Positions 52,451 through 60,353 of a stretch of DNA of 64,000 bases are shown here, in pieces (within the stretch, counting starts at the first letter, position 1; each line of letters begins with the position of its first letter). Below the pieces are notes generated by a model, which saw only the letters and a list, made by a program, of their open reading frames with translations, searched no databases and was not told the DNA's origin. The stretch is taken from assembly GCA_900541335.1 (NCBI GenBank), contig UQJC01000001.1, forward strand, positions 235,965 through 299,964, written 5' to 3'. This DNA comes from an uncultured Prevotella sp. GTDB taxonomy: Bacteria; Bacteroidota; Bacteroidia; Bacteroidales; Bacteroidaceae. A program made the translations under genes and the position numbers.

Positions 52451-52930
52451 ATGAAAGAAGTTTCACCCCGAGGAAACAATCGCGCTACAGCCTCCAGCCT
52501 ACAAGTTCAGGGCGCAGAAGCCCGCCTGGACAAATGGCTATGGGCAGCCCGCATCTACAAGACCCGTACTTTGGCTTCAGATGCTTGCAAGAACGGAAGA
52601 ATCAGTATCAACGGCGCCTTGGCAAAGCCCTCCCGAACGGTTAAAACCGGAGACGTGGTGGCTGTAAAGAAGGCTCCCATTACCTATACCTTCCGGGTGA
52701 TTCAACCCATTGAGAAGCGTGTCGGTGCGAAACTTCTGCCTGAGGTGTTGGAAAATATCACTTCTGCCGAACAGTACGAACTGTTGGAAATGAGCCGTAT
52801 CAGTGGCTTCGTGGACCGCGCACGCGGTACTGGCCGACCTACCAAAAAAGATCGTCGTGCCTTAGACGAATTTGCTGAAGAAACGCCGACGTTCATCGAT
52901 ACGGATTACGATTTCGACTGGGACGACTAA
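52451..52930 (+). CDS. S4-domain RNA-binding protein (Hsp15/YrfH-like)
   Basis: The 159-residue protein has an S4 domain at about 22-75 (RLDKWLWAARIYKTRTLASDAC, GRISINGALAKPSRTVKTGD), as in Hsp15, which rescues stalled 50S-nascent chain complexes. A basic stretch GTGRPTKKDRRALDEF and an acidic tail (DTDYDFDWDD) follow. It is the third gene of the rplY-pth group, 29 bp after pth, with a ribosome-related theme. Confidence 0.9.
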   Translation: MKEVSPRGNNRATASSLQVQGAEARLDKWLWAARIYKTRTLASDACKNGRISINGALAKPSRTVKTGDVVAVKKAPITYTFRVIQPIEKRVGAKLLPEVLENITSAEQYELLEMSRISGFVDRARGTGRPTKKDRRALDEFAEETPTFIDTDYDFDWDD

Positions 52931-53117
52931 CTGTTTTTGGGAAAAGGCACAACTCCATGCGAGTTGCCTTAGGGATTCACGAGGTGAAAGTCTACGTATG
53001 CCTCGGGAAACTTCCCTACCATCCTTTTCAAACTTAGCCTCTTCCCCTTTCGGTTCAGCAGAACCCACAGCTTTTCTTTCCCCTCCATACTTTTCATCGA
53101 ACAAAGGAACCATCACA

Positions 53118-53693
53118 ATGGACAACAAACAATGGGCACCTTCCGTCATCCTGGTAGATGCCGACTATTTAGACCGCGTAGCTTTCGACTTAACCGTCAA
53201 CTTCGAACGCATGATTGGCAGACGCATCCCGCAGGCAGACCTTTGCCACTGGATAGACTGCATTGCCTTAGACGGTGGACTGCGCCCGGGCGAGCATGAA
53301 ACCCAAGTACACTTCCTTCACCCCAAGGAGAAAGAAGCCTTCCGACACTTCACCCCTTCTTCTTTTACCGAAGACATCAACGGTTTGAGTTTCTCCGACA
53401 ACCTGGGACGTTTCAACCTGTTTGCTTTCCCCGTCGAAGAGATTGTTTCGGCTGACGAATTTTTCATCCAGTCCTTTACGATGCTAGCTGACGCCAAAGA
53501 AATCGACCGCCTCATTGTTGTAGGCGATATGGCTACCTATGGCGACACGCTCCGCAAGCTCTGTGCTCAAACAGAAGGAAAGGAAATCACACTGATGACC
53601 ATGGAGCCTGTTCCTGGCAAGGGATTTCAACAAGAGATTTTGGGCTACTCCTTGATGTCTGCCTTAGGCATCAAGAGCGAAGAATTGCAATAG
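53118..53693 (+). CDS. Conserved Bacteroidales protein of unknown function
   Basis: The 191-residue soluble protein starts MDNKQWAPSVILVDADYLDRVAFDLTVNFERMIGRRIPQADLCHWID. No signal or TM is seen. Segments PGEHETQVHFLHPKEKEAF and IDRLIVVGDMATYGDTLRKLC suggest an alpha/beta fold. It may correspond to a Bacteroidales domain of unknown function (DUF6621-like is a guess). The frame is open back to 52872, overlapping the S4 gene, but coding character starts at 53118. Confidence 0.7.
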   Translation: MDNKQWAPSVILVDADYLDRVAFDLTVNFERMIGRRIPQADLCHWIDCIALDGGLRPGEHETQVHFLHPKEKEAFRHFTPSSFTEDINGLSFSDNLGRFNLFAFPVEEIVSADEFFIQSFTMLADAKEIDRLIVVGDMATYGDTLRKLCAQTEGKEITLMTMEPVPGKGFQQEILGYSLMSALGIKSEELQ

Positions 53694-53879
53694 GCCTTCT
53701 TACGCCGGTGGCAAGAGAAAGACACGAAACTTCTTCCCTCACCTGCCACCTGTCAAACACTCAGCACAGCCCCTTCAGACAAAATACCTGCACCTGAAGG
53801 AAGTCACAATCCCTCTGGCAACAGCCTCCCTATTCAAAGATTCAACAGGCTTCTGTACCTGTTTATAAGAGGTTTGCAC

Positions 53880-53887
53880 TACCTTTG
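53880..53887 (+). promoter_or_regulatory. Probable -7 element of the sigma-54 activator operon
   Basis: TACCTTTG fits the consensus and lies about 90 bp before the chosen ATG 53975. No fitting -33 was seen. Confidence 0.45.
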
Positions 53888-53974
53888 CGAAATGAAACGG
53901 AAGAACAACCCGCTCTTTGTACCGGTTTTTTCTTCTGTTTCCTTTTTGTTTCTACCGTTATCGTATGCTCTCCT

Positions 53975-55249
53975 ATGGATTACTCACAACTTCTACGCGT
54001 CAAGCTACGCTATGGCATAGTGGGCAGTTGCGAAGCACTCGACCGTGCCATCGAAATTGCCATCAAGATTGCTCCCATTGACCTTTCTGTCTTGGTAATG
54101 GGTGAGAATGGTGTGGGCAAAGAATCCTTTCCACGCATCATTCACGATCACAGCGAACGCAAAGGCAAGAAATATTTTGCGGTAAACTGTGGTGCAATCC
54201 CCGAAGGGACGATTGATTCCGAATTATTCGGCCACGAACGCGGTGCTTTTACTGGAGCTGTCGAACAGCGGGAAGGATATTTTGCCGCCGCTAATGGGGG
54301 CACCCTCTTCTTGGACGAAGTCGGCGAACTGCCGCTTCCCACCCAAGCCCGTCTGTTGCGTGTGCTCGAAACGGGAGAATACATCCGCGTCGGTTCAAGC
54401 GAAGTACGCAAGACGGATGTCCGCATCGTAGCGGCTACCAATGTCAACATGGAGAAGGCCATAGCGGAAGGTAAATTCCGGGAAGACCTTTTCTACCGTC
54501 TCAACACCGTTTCTATCTCGGTGCCTCCTTTGCGCGAACGCGGTAAAGATGCCGCTCTGCTTTTCCGCAAATTTGCCTTAGACATGAGCGAAAAGTACAA
54601 GATGCCGCCCATTCGCCTGACCGAAGAAGCGCAACGAATGTTGCTCGCCTACTCCTGGCCGGGCAACGTGCGTCAGCTCAAGAATTTGGCAGAGAATATG
54701 AGTGTCACCTCGGAGGAGAGAGAGATTACTCCCGAAATCCTGGCGACCTATCTGCCTGTCGAGTCACGCCATACGCAATTGATTTCCCTCCATACACCCA
54801 AGGAGGAACACAGTTTCGAGACGGAACGTGAATTGCTCTACAAGATACTCTTCGATTTACGACGGGACGTGACGGAGCTAAAACGCTATGTGCGCGAACA
54901 ACAAGGCGGCGACTTACACTCCAACGAAAAAGCCTCAGGCGAGTGTCACAACATTGTGATGCAAAATGCTCCCTTGATTAACCATACGGGCAATACCAGC
55001 CACGACCATCACCAACTTTCCTATTGGGGTGAAATCGAAGAGCTGAATGAGGAAGATACGCACAAAGCCTCTACCACACAACAGGAAGAAGCCAACAGTC
55101 AGGAAGCCCTCTCGTTAGAAGGACTGGAACGTATCGAAATACGCAAGGCTTTGGAAAACAACAACGGCAGACGAAAGGATGCAGCCCGCCAGCTCGGCAT
55201 TTCCGAGCGCACACTTTACCGCAAGCTGAAGGAATACGATATTTCCTAA
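53975..55249 (+). CDS. Sigma-54-dependent transcriptional activator (AAA+, Fis-type HTH), no receiver domain
   Basis: The 424-residue protein consists of an AAA+ domain starting almost at once (GIVGSCEALDRAIEIAIKIAP; Walker A MGENGVGKE; sigma-54-contacting loop GAFTGA; Walker B GGTLFLDEVGELPL; RLLRVLETGEYIRVG; arginine finger FREDLFYRLN), a linker rich in His, Asn and Glu (about 270-380), and a C-terminal Fis-type helix-turn-helix (NNGRRKDAARQLGISERTLYRKLKEY). There is no receiver, PAS or GAF domain. It heads the lptE-TPR-secG group, a common order in Bacteroidales. Confidence 0.93.
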   Translation: MDYSQLLRVKLRYGIVGSCEALDRAIEIAIKIAPIDLSVLVMGENGVGKESFPRIIHDHSERKGKKYFAVNCGAIPEGTIDSELFGHERGAFTGAVEQREGYFAAANGGTLFLDEVGELPLPTQARLLRVLETGEYIRVGSSEVRKTDVRIVAATNVNMEKAIAEGKFREDLFYRLNTVSISVPPLRERGKDAALLFRKFALDMSEKYKMPPIRLTEEAQRMLLAYSWPGNVRQLKNLAENMSVTSEEREITPEILATYLPVESRHTQLISLHTPKEEHSFETERELLYKILFDLRRDVTELKRYVREQQGGDLHSNEKASGECHNIVMQNAPLINHTGNTSHDHHQLSYWGEIEELNEEDTHKASTTQQEEANSQEALSLEGLERIEIRKALENNNGRRKDAARQLGISERTLYRKLKEYDIS

Positions 55250-55364
55250 GGCTACGCTTCAACCGCCCTGCGTCTCCCTTTTTATTTCTTCCCCTTTTCT
55301 TTCTCCTGCCCTCACTTCAGCAACTACGTATCCCCCGAAGCCGCCTGCTGTTTCTCAACGACTC

Positions 55365-55874
55365 ATGAAACGTAAACTCTTCTTTCTCCTTCCGCTCAGT
55401 CTGTTGGTCCTTCTTACTGCCTGTAGCATCAGCTATAAGTTTACAGGAACCAGTATCAATTACGACGAAATCAAGACCATCCAGATTGACAAAATCACCA
55501 ACCGTGCTCCCTACGGATGGGCTCCCATGGAGGCTATGTTCAACAACAAGTTGCAAGACCTCTATGCCAATCAAACCCGCTTAAAACTCATCAAACGAGG
55601 CGGCGACTTACACATCGCAGGCGAAATTACAGCCTACGACCAGTTCAATAAAGCCATATCGGCTGACGGTTTCTCCTCTCAAGTGCAACTTCGCATGACG
55701 GTCAACATCCGTTTCACCAATGCAAAGACCAACGAACACTGGGAAAAACAGTTCTCAGCTACCTCCCAATATGACTCTAACCAGCAACTGACTGCCGTAC
55801 AAGAGAAACTGGTGACAGAAATGATCAACGACATCTGTGACCAAATCTTTAACGCCACAGTTGCCGACTGGTAA
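55365..55874 (+). CDS. lptE: LptE-like LPS-assembly lipoprotein
   Basis: The 169-residue protein has a lipoprotein signal (MKRKLFFLLPLSLLVLLTAC) and the Bacteroidetes LptE pattern: SISYKFTGTSINYDEIKTIQI, then FNNKLQDLYANQTRLKLIKRGGDLHIAGEITAYD and MTVNIRFTNAKTNEHWEKQFSA. LptE plugs the LptD barrel at the outer membrane. The gene lies 115 bp after the sigma-54 activator. Confidence 0.88.
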   Translation: MKRKLFFLLPLSLLVLLTACSISYKFTGTSINYDEIKTIQIDKITNRAPYGWAPMEAMFNNKLQDLYANQTRLKLIKRGGDLHIAGEITAYDQFNKAISADGFSSQVQLRMTVNIRFTNAKTNEHWEKQFSATSQYDSNQQLTAVQEKLVTEMINDICDQIFNATVADW

Positions 55875-55938
55875 CCCCCGTCTCCTCCCTATTGTCTAAC
55901 CTCTCCCTCCTCTTTTCCACTCTCCCCTTCTTGCAGTT

Positions 55939-56694
55939 ATGGATTCCATCGTCGAGCTGATCAACCACCCCGAACAACTGAATAAAGATACTCTCCACGA
56001 GTTACGCGAACTGGTGGCGCGCTATCCTTATTACCAGGCAGCGCGACTCCTCTTCTTGCAAAACCTCTTCTTGCTACACGATCCCCTCTTTGGTGAAGAA
56101 CTACGGAAGGCAGCCCTCTTTATGCCTGACCGCAGGGTGCTCTTCCAACTGATTGAAGCTAAGAACCACGAGATACAATCAACGCCCCTGCACAAGGAAA
56201 CAGAAGAAACCGAGGAAGACACCGACCGTACCCAGTCACTCATTGACAATTTCCTTCGCGACACGGAAGAAGAACAACCCACACCGCGCCGTAAACTTAC
56301 CACAGCTGACGCTACCACCGATTATGCCTCCTTCCTCCTGCAAATGGATGACGCTGACCCGGTAACCACCGAGGAAGAAAGCGAGGTTGACCGCAGTACC
56401 GCCCTGATTGACGACTTCATCGAGAAGACACCCGAACGCATCCAGTTACAAGAAACACCTGAATACGTACCCGAGATAGCCAATCAAGAGGAAGGAAACA
56501 GTGAAAACGGAGAAGACGAGGCTTACCTCACGATGACACTGGCTAAAATCTACATCAAACAACAGCGTTATGAGAAGGCACTCGAAATAATGCGTAAAGT
56601 AAACTTGAATAATCCGAAAAAAAACGCTTACTTTGCAGACCAAATCCGATTTCTACAAAAACTGATTATCAACAAAAAACATCAAAAACAATAA
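55939..56694 (+). CDS. Cytoplasmic protein with C-terminal TPR-like repeat
   Basis: The 251-residue protein begins MDSIVELINHPEQLNKDTLHELRELVARYPYYQAARLLFLQNLF, a helical part found in Bacteroidales proteins before secG. The middle (about 80-185) is acidic and of low complexity (many Glu, Asp and Thr). The end AYLTMTLAKIYIKQQRYEKALEIMRKVNLNNPKK is one TPR. No enzyme motif is seen. It ends 3 bp before secG. Confidence 0.78.
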   Translation: MDSIVELINHPEQLNKDTLHELRELVARYPYYQAARLLFLQNLFLLHDPLFGEELRKAALFMPDRRVLFQLIEAKNHEIQSTPLHKETEETEEDTDRTQSLIDNFLRDTEEEQPTPRRKLTTADATTDYASFLLQMDDADPVTTEEESEVDRSTALIDDFIEKTPERIQLQETPEYVPEIANQEEGNSENGEDEAYLTMTLAKIYIKQQRYEKALEIMRKVNLNNPKKNAYFADQIRFLQKLIINKKHQKQ

Positions 56695-56697
56695 GCA

Positions 56698-57030
56698 ATG
56701 TATTCTGTACTCGTAATTTTGGCTGTGATTGTAGCCGTTCTTCTTGCTTTAATCGTACTTATTCAGGAATCAAAAGGCGGTGGTCTTGCCTCTAATTTTG
56801 CTGCGTCAAACCAGATTATGGGTGTACGCAAAACAACGGATGTCGTAGAGAAAACAACCTGGGTTCTCGCTGGTGCATTGGTTGTCTTGGCTGTAACAAC
56901 TACATTCTTTGCTCCCCGCACGGCCGAGCTTGACACGGTGGCAACTTCTGCCGCTCTCCAGACTGAAGCTCCCGCTGCCCCTGCAGCTCCGGCTGCACCC
57001 ACGGCTCCCGCAGCTCCCGCAGGAAAATAA
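56698..57030 (+). CDS. secG: Preprotein translocase subunit SecG
   Basis: The 110-residue protein has two TM segments (about 2-22 and 55-74) around QESKGGGLASNFAASNQIMGVRKTTDVVEKTTW, the SecG pattern. The tail is an Ala-Pro run, TEAPAAPAAPAAPTAPAAP. SecG helps SecYE in protein export. A terminator follows at 57113. Confidence 0.95.
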   Translation: MYSVLVILAVIVAVLLALIVLIQESKGGGLASNFAASNQIMGVRKTTDVVEKTTWVLAGALVVLAVTTTFFAPRTAELDTVATSAALQTEAPAAPAAPAAPTAPAAPAGK

Positions 57031-57112
57031 TCGTTCTGAAACATCGAACTTTGAGGCTTTGACCTCAAGAGCTAACGAATCGAACGGAATCATTTAGATT
57101 CCCTCCCCAAGG

Positions 57113-57182
57113 AATGAGCTTAAAGATTGACGTGTGACACTTCAAGGAGTCGCCGACTAATCTTTAAGCTCATTTTCTTTTT
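57113..57182 (+). terminator. Terminator of the secG operon
   Basis: AATGAGCTTAAAGATT (57113-57128) pairs perfectly with AATCTTTAAGCTCATT (57159-57174), 16 bp, loop 30, then a T-run. Confidence 0.88.
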
Positions 57183-57279
57183 TACCCATCCGGCCGAGGT
57201 TTCGCCTTCCGTCTTGTCGGCACGCCCTGCCCCGTGTCCGGATGCTCCCCCTTTTGTTGATGATTCTTCCTCTCAGCGT

Positions 57280-58434
57280 ATGATTCACCTCTTTCTTTAT
57301 CTCTACCTCTTCCTTTTCTTGAGTGTGGCACAGGCTGACACCGTGACTTACCAACTCAGCCAACTCTTAGGTCGTCCTGCCCCCCAGTGGCCCCTTGTCT
57401 ACGGACTCCTGCTCACGGTCCTCTTGGCAACTATTCGACGCCTTATCAGCCGCTGTTTCTCCTCCCCCGACTCCCAAACAACCTGGAGCTGGGCAGCCAC
57501 CAGTTTCTTAGCGGTCACCCTGGTCAGCCTGCCCTTTGCCTCCGTTTTTTACCTGTTCCTATTGGGACTAATTGCGGTAGGCATCGGTTGGGGCTTCCGT
57601 AAGTGGCAGCTCCGCCTCAATCAGCTTTGGGGCAAACAGCGTACTCCCTGGCAACACATGATGCCCGCTATCGTTTTCGCGCTGTTACTCAGCCTTTATT
57701 TAGGTATCGGAGCCGCCGCCACCGATTTAGAGCACTACGAAATGCGCACCGCTCAAACTTTACAGGAGGGGAAGAAGATAGAACCTTCGCGCATGGAGAA
57801 GCACAGCCTGGTTACCTCTCAACGCCTCTTTGCTATGCGCAGTTACTCAATGGCTAAAGCTTCTCGCTTCGGATTAGGTAACCAATTGTTCCGTCAACCC
57901 GTTCCCCAAGGCAAGAGCGAACTGCTACTGATTCCCAACGATGCCCACCAGCGTTTGCTCTTCCCCGTCGATTCACTGTATATGCGCTTAGGCGGACTGC
58001 CCCGAAAGGACGAAGCCGCGCTGTCCTATTTCCGTCGCATGGCAGAAGAAGAGCGGTTACGCATGGACAGTCCCACATCGTTCCATTCCCTGCCCGCCCT
58101 CGACTACTACCTCTGCGCCCTCCTTCTCGAAGGCAATCTCGACATCTTCAGCAAAGAGTTTCTCCGCCTCTATCCCCGTTCGTTGCGCAACAAGAAACTT
58201 CCTATCTACTTTGCCGAAGCCCTCTTCCTCTACACCCACACCCGCACCCGTCCGATACTTGTCTTCCACGACTCGGCCGTCGAAGCCAACTGGCAAGACT
58301 ACTCAACGATGAAGACCGGTCAGACCGATTCCACCATTCGCCAGAACCTCCTTCGTCGTTCCTACGGTCAGACCTATTGGTGGTGGTACGAATACGTGCG
58401 TACGACGGATAAAGTTCAAATACAAAGATATTAG
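57280..58434 (+). CDS. Membrane protein of unknown function
   Basis: The 384-residue product has four hydrophobic segments in the first 150 residues (1-19, 37-55, 67-105 probably two, 125-143), then a soluble domain of about 240 residues with short TPR-like helices (LDYYLCALLLEGNLDIFSKEFLRLYPRSLRNKKLPIYFAEALFLY). It recalls large Bacteroidales membrane proteins with a helical tail (DUF6057-like is a guess). The end LLRRSYGQTYWWWYEYV is aromatic-rich. The frame is open from 57127, but this lies within the terminator, so the ATG at 57280 is preferred. Confidence 0.7.
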   Translation: MIHLFLYLYLFLFLSVAQADTVTYQLSQLLGRPAPQWPLVYGLLLTVLLATIRRLISRCFSSPDSQTTWSWAATSFLAVTLVSLPFASVFYLFLLGLIAVGIGWGFRKWQLRLNQLWGKQRTPWQHMMPAIVFALLLSLYLGIGAAATDLEHYEMRTAQTLQEGKKIEPSRMEKHSLVTSQRLFAMRSYSMAKASRFGLGNQLFRQPVPQGKSELLLIPNDAHQRLLFPVDSLYMRLGGLPRKDEAALSYFRRMAEEERLRMDSPTSFHSLPALDYYLCALLLEGNLDIFSKEFLRLYPRSLRNKKLPIYFAEALFLYTHTRTRPILVFHDSAVEANWQDYSTMKTGQTDSTIRQNLLRRSYGQTYWWWYEYVRTTDKVQIQRY

Positions 58435-58522
58435 GAATATCATTTTATCTATATTGATATCCTTGTTTAATAAATACGCACACAAAAAGTTGGTTATATT
58501 TTTCTTTATTGCGTAATATATA

Positions 58523-58530
58523 TATCTTTG
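58523..58530 (+). promoter_or_regulatory. -7 element of the small secreted protein gene
   Basis: TATCTTTG fits the consensus, with T-rich sequence 20 bp upstream, 84 bp before the ATG. Confidence 0.5.
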
Positions 58531-58613
58531 CCTTTGAAACTTTCATTTATGAAAGCTAACTGAAAATTTTATCAGACAAATTCCACTTTATTTCTTATCA
58601 AAATCTGAGGCAT

Positions 58614-59177
58614 ATGAAGAAGTTTTTTGTAGCTCTTTTAATGGGGAGTTTTTCTATCTGCAATGTAAATGCACAAGTTAAAGTTGAAGAACCTGAATTT
58701 GCTGAACAAACTCTTTTGTTAGTGTCTGATTCAGAAGGTGTCGAATTAAATCGAGAAAGCGGCACTATTAAAACAAAGGCAGGAGCGAGCCTCTATCTAA
58801 CAGGCATTGGAAAGGTTAAATCCCGTCTGACCTTGAAAGGAACTACCTCTACAAGTTCAGTAAAGGGAACCTCAACAACACGATTGATTATCAAAGCTGA
58901 AAATAATAATACAGATCCCGAGTCCTTTATCAGTATCTTCAAATTTGAAATTAAACAAAAAGAACGCAGATACCAAGTTGCAGAAGCTGGAACCTTTTCA
59001 AAATCTGAAACAAACAATCTTTCCAGTGTAGACTATAAAGCAAAGAAATATGGTTCAAGTTCCTATTTGATTGTAATGGACAATTTGGAACCTGGTGAAT
59101 ACGGAATCATCATTGGTGACCCAGACAATGAAAACACAAAAAATCGAATGAAAGTGACTACTTTTACAGTCGAATAA
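58614..59177 (+). CDS. Small secreted protein of unknown function, AT-rich
   Basis: The 187-residue protein has a signal peptide (MKKFFVALLMGSFSICNVNAQ). The rest is Ser/Thr/Lys-rich: GTTSTSSVKGTSTTRLIIKAEN, SIFKFEIKQKERRYQVAEAG, and PGEYGIIIGDPDNENTKN near the end, which looks like a beta-rich domain. No lipobox is present. The gene is clearly more AT-rich than both neighbours and uses codons such as aaa, tta, aat, so recent acquisition is possible. I do not recognise the family. Confidence 0.75.
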   Translation: MKKFFVALLMGSFSICNVNAQVKVEEPEFAEQTLLLVSDSEGVELNRESGTIKTKAGASLYLTGIGKVKSRLTLKGTTSTSSVKGTSTTRLIIKAENNNTDPESFISIFKFEIKQKERRYQVAEAGTFSKSETNNLSSVDYKAKKYGSSSYLIVMDNLEPGEYGIIIGDPDNENTKNRMKVTTFTVE

Positions 59178-59271
59178 TAGGAAAAGGGACTCAAATAAGC
59201 GTTAAAGTTGTCAATCCATTTAAGTATAACTACCTTACGCCTATTCATTTTCACCTTTTTGTTTTTAATCA

Positions 59272-59325
59272 AAAAGCCTGGTATGCTCCTCGGTTCTTCA
59301 ACCGTTGGCATACCAGGCTTTTCGT
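59272..59325. terminator. Bidirectional terminator
   Basis: AAAAGCCTGGTATGC (59272-59286) pairs with GCATACCAGGCTTTT (59308-59322), inner CGGTT/AACCG, between convergent genes. Confidence 0.9.
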
Positions 59326-59359
59326 TGCGTGGCGGCTCGAGTCATCGAGCCAATGGACT

Positions 59360-59809
59360 TTATTTATCAGTCGACGTGCTCAGCTCTTCCCAGAAATGAT
59401 CCAAGTCTTCGTTGAGTCCCTTCATCAGGTCACCGCTCAAGAGAATGGTGTCGTCGTCAACGAGGTAAAGATCCGAAAGCGTTTCCTTATCCTCGCCAAT
59501 CAGTACAAAGGAATAAGGCTTGAGAATCGCCATGTTTTCAGCCACTTCCTTGATACGTAAGATGGCTTCAATCAGCACAGCCGGCACCTCCTCATAAAAA
59601 TCTTCCGACGTATTGCCAATCCACTCTTCAATGACACAACGAGTCAACTCTTGGTCGTCATCATCAAAGACCAACAACTCGCCGCTCTCCTGTTTCACCT
59701 GGAGATGAAGGTCGGTCAGCGGATAACATTCCGCCTCGGCATGAAACTTAGAAGCCACTTTTCTAAGAGCCCGTTCTATTTGTTGATAAGTTTGTTCAGA
59801 TACAATCAT
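59360..59809 (-). CDS. Conserved acidic cytoplasmic protein, unknown function
   Basis: The 149-residue protein starts MIVSEQTYQQIERALRKVASKF and is acidic (LLVFDDDDQELTRC, DLYLVDDDTILLSGDLMKGLNEDLDHFWEEL). No signal, TM or known motif is seen. It probably adopts an alpha/beta fold. It stands alone on the minus strand, between two plus-strand regions. Confidence 0.7.
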   Translation of the reverse strand: MIVSEQTYQQIERALRKVASKFHAEAECYPLTDLHLQVKQESGELLVFDDDDQELTRCVIEEWIGNTSEDFYEEVPAVLIEAILRIKEVAENMAILKPYSFVLIGEDKETLSDLYLVDDDTILLSGDLMKGLNEDLDHFWEELSTSTDK

Positions 59810-59919
59810 AGGTTACTTGCATATAGATAGTTAGGAGAAATCTTGTTTCCAATCAGTTGTAGCGTTCAGCACCGTCACGCAATAGTGTACAGTTCCACCC
59901 GTCACTCCTCGCATTGAAG

Positions 59920-60077
59920 CACCTTCACGTCGCAACCGACAGGGAGAGCGAAGTATCGCCTTCCGTTAAGCGACCAGCTTCTTTCCTGCCATTGCAACGT
60001 CTGACGTTACCATAGGAAAAGTCAAAAAACACTCCTTGACCCTTTCACTTTGCCACACCTTCACGTCGCCACCGACA
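59920..60077. repeat. Two 22-bp direct repeats in a 540-bp gene-free region
   Basis: CACCTTCACGTCGCAACCGA at 59920 and CACCTTCACGTCGCCACCGA at 60056 (22 bp each, one mismatch) are 136 bp apart. The stretch 59810-60353 holds no convincing gene; a TACTTTTG box at 60312-60319 precedes the MBOAT gene. Confidence 0.55.
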
Positions 60078-60353
60078 CGAAAAGAGCAGCCCCTTAACAG
60101 CCTCAAAGGTACAATTTTTTCAATCACCTTCCTCCTTTCACCCCAAGGAACGTCCGTTTTCTCTGTTCAAAATAATCCCGACGCACCGTTTCCTTCCCGC
60201 TGTCCCCCCTCCCCACCGAAACGCCCTTCCTTCCCGCCCTTTCTATCCCGTCCTACAGACAGCTCGGTGAGGTTCAGGCACGTTTCGCCCAGACGAGCTA
60301 TAAATTTGATGTACTTTTGTGCTACATTTTCCAGCAAAAAAGTATTTCAACTC

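Noticed and set aside
60036..60353. A 106-residue N-terminal extension of the MBOAT protein
   Set aside because: The upstream part is Pro/Ser/Arg-rich and non-coding in character, contains the TACTTTTG promoter box, and the family start MLFNSYAFLLFLP is at 60354.
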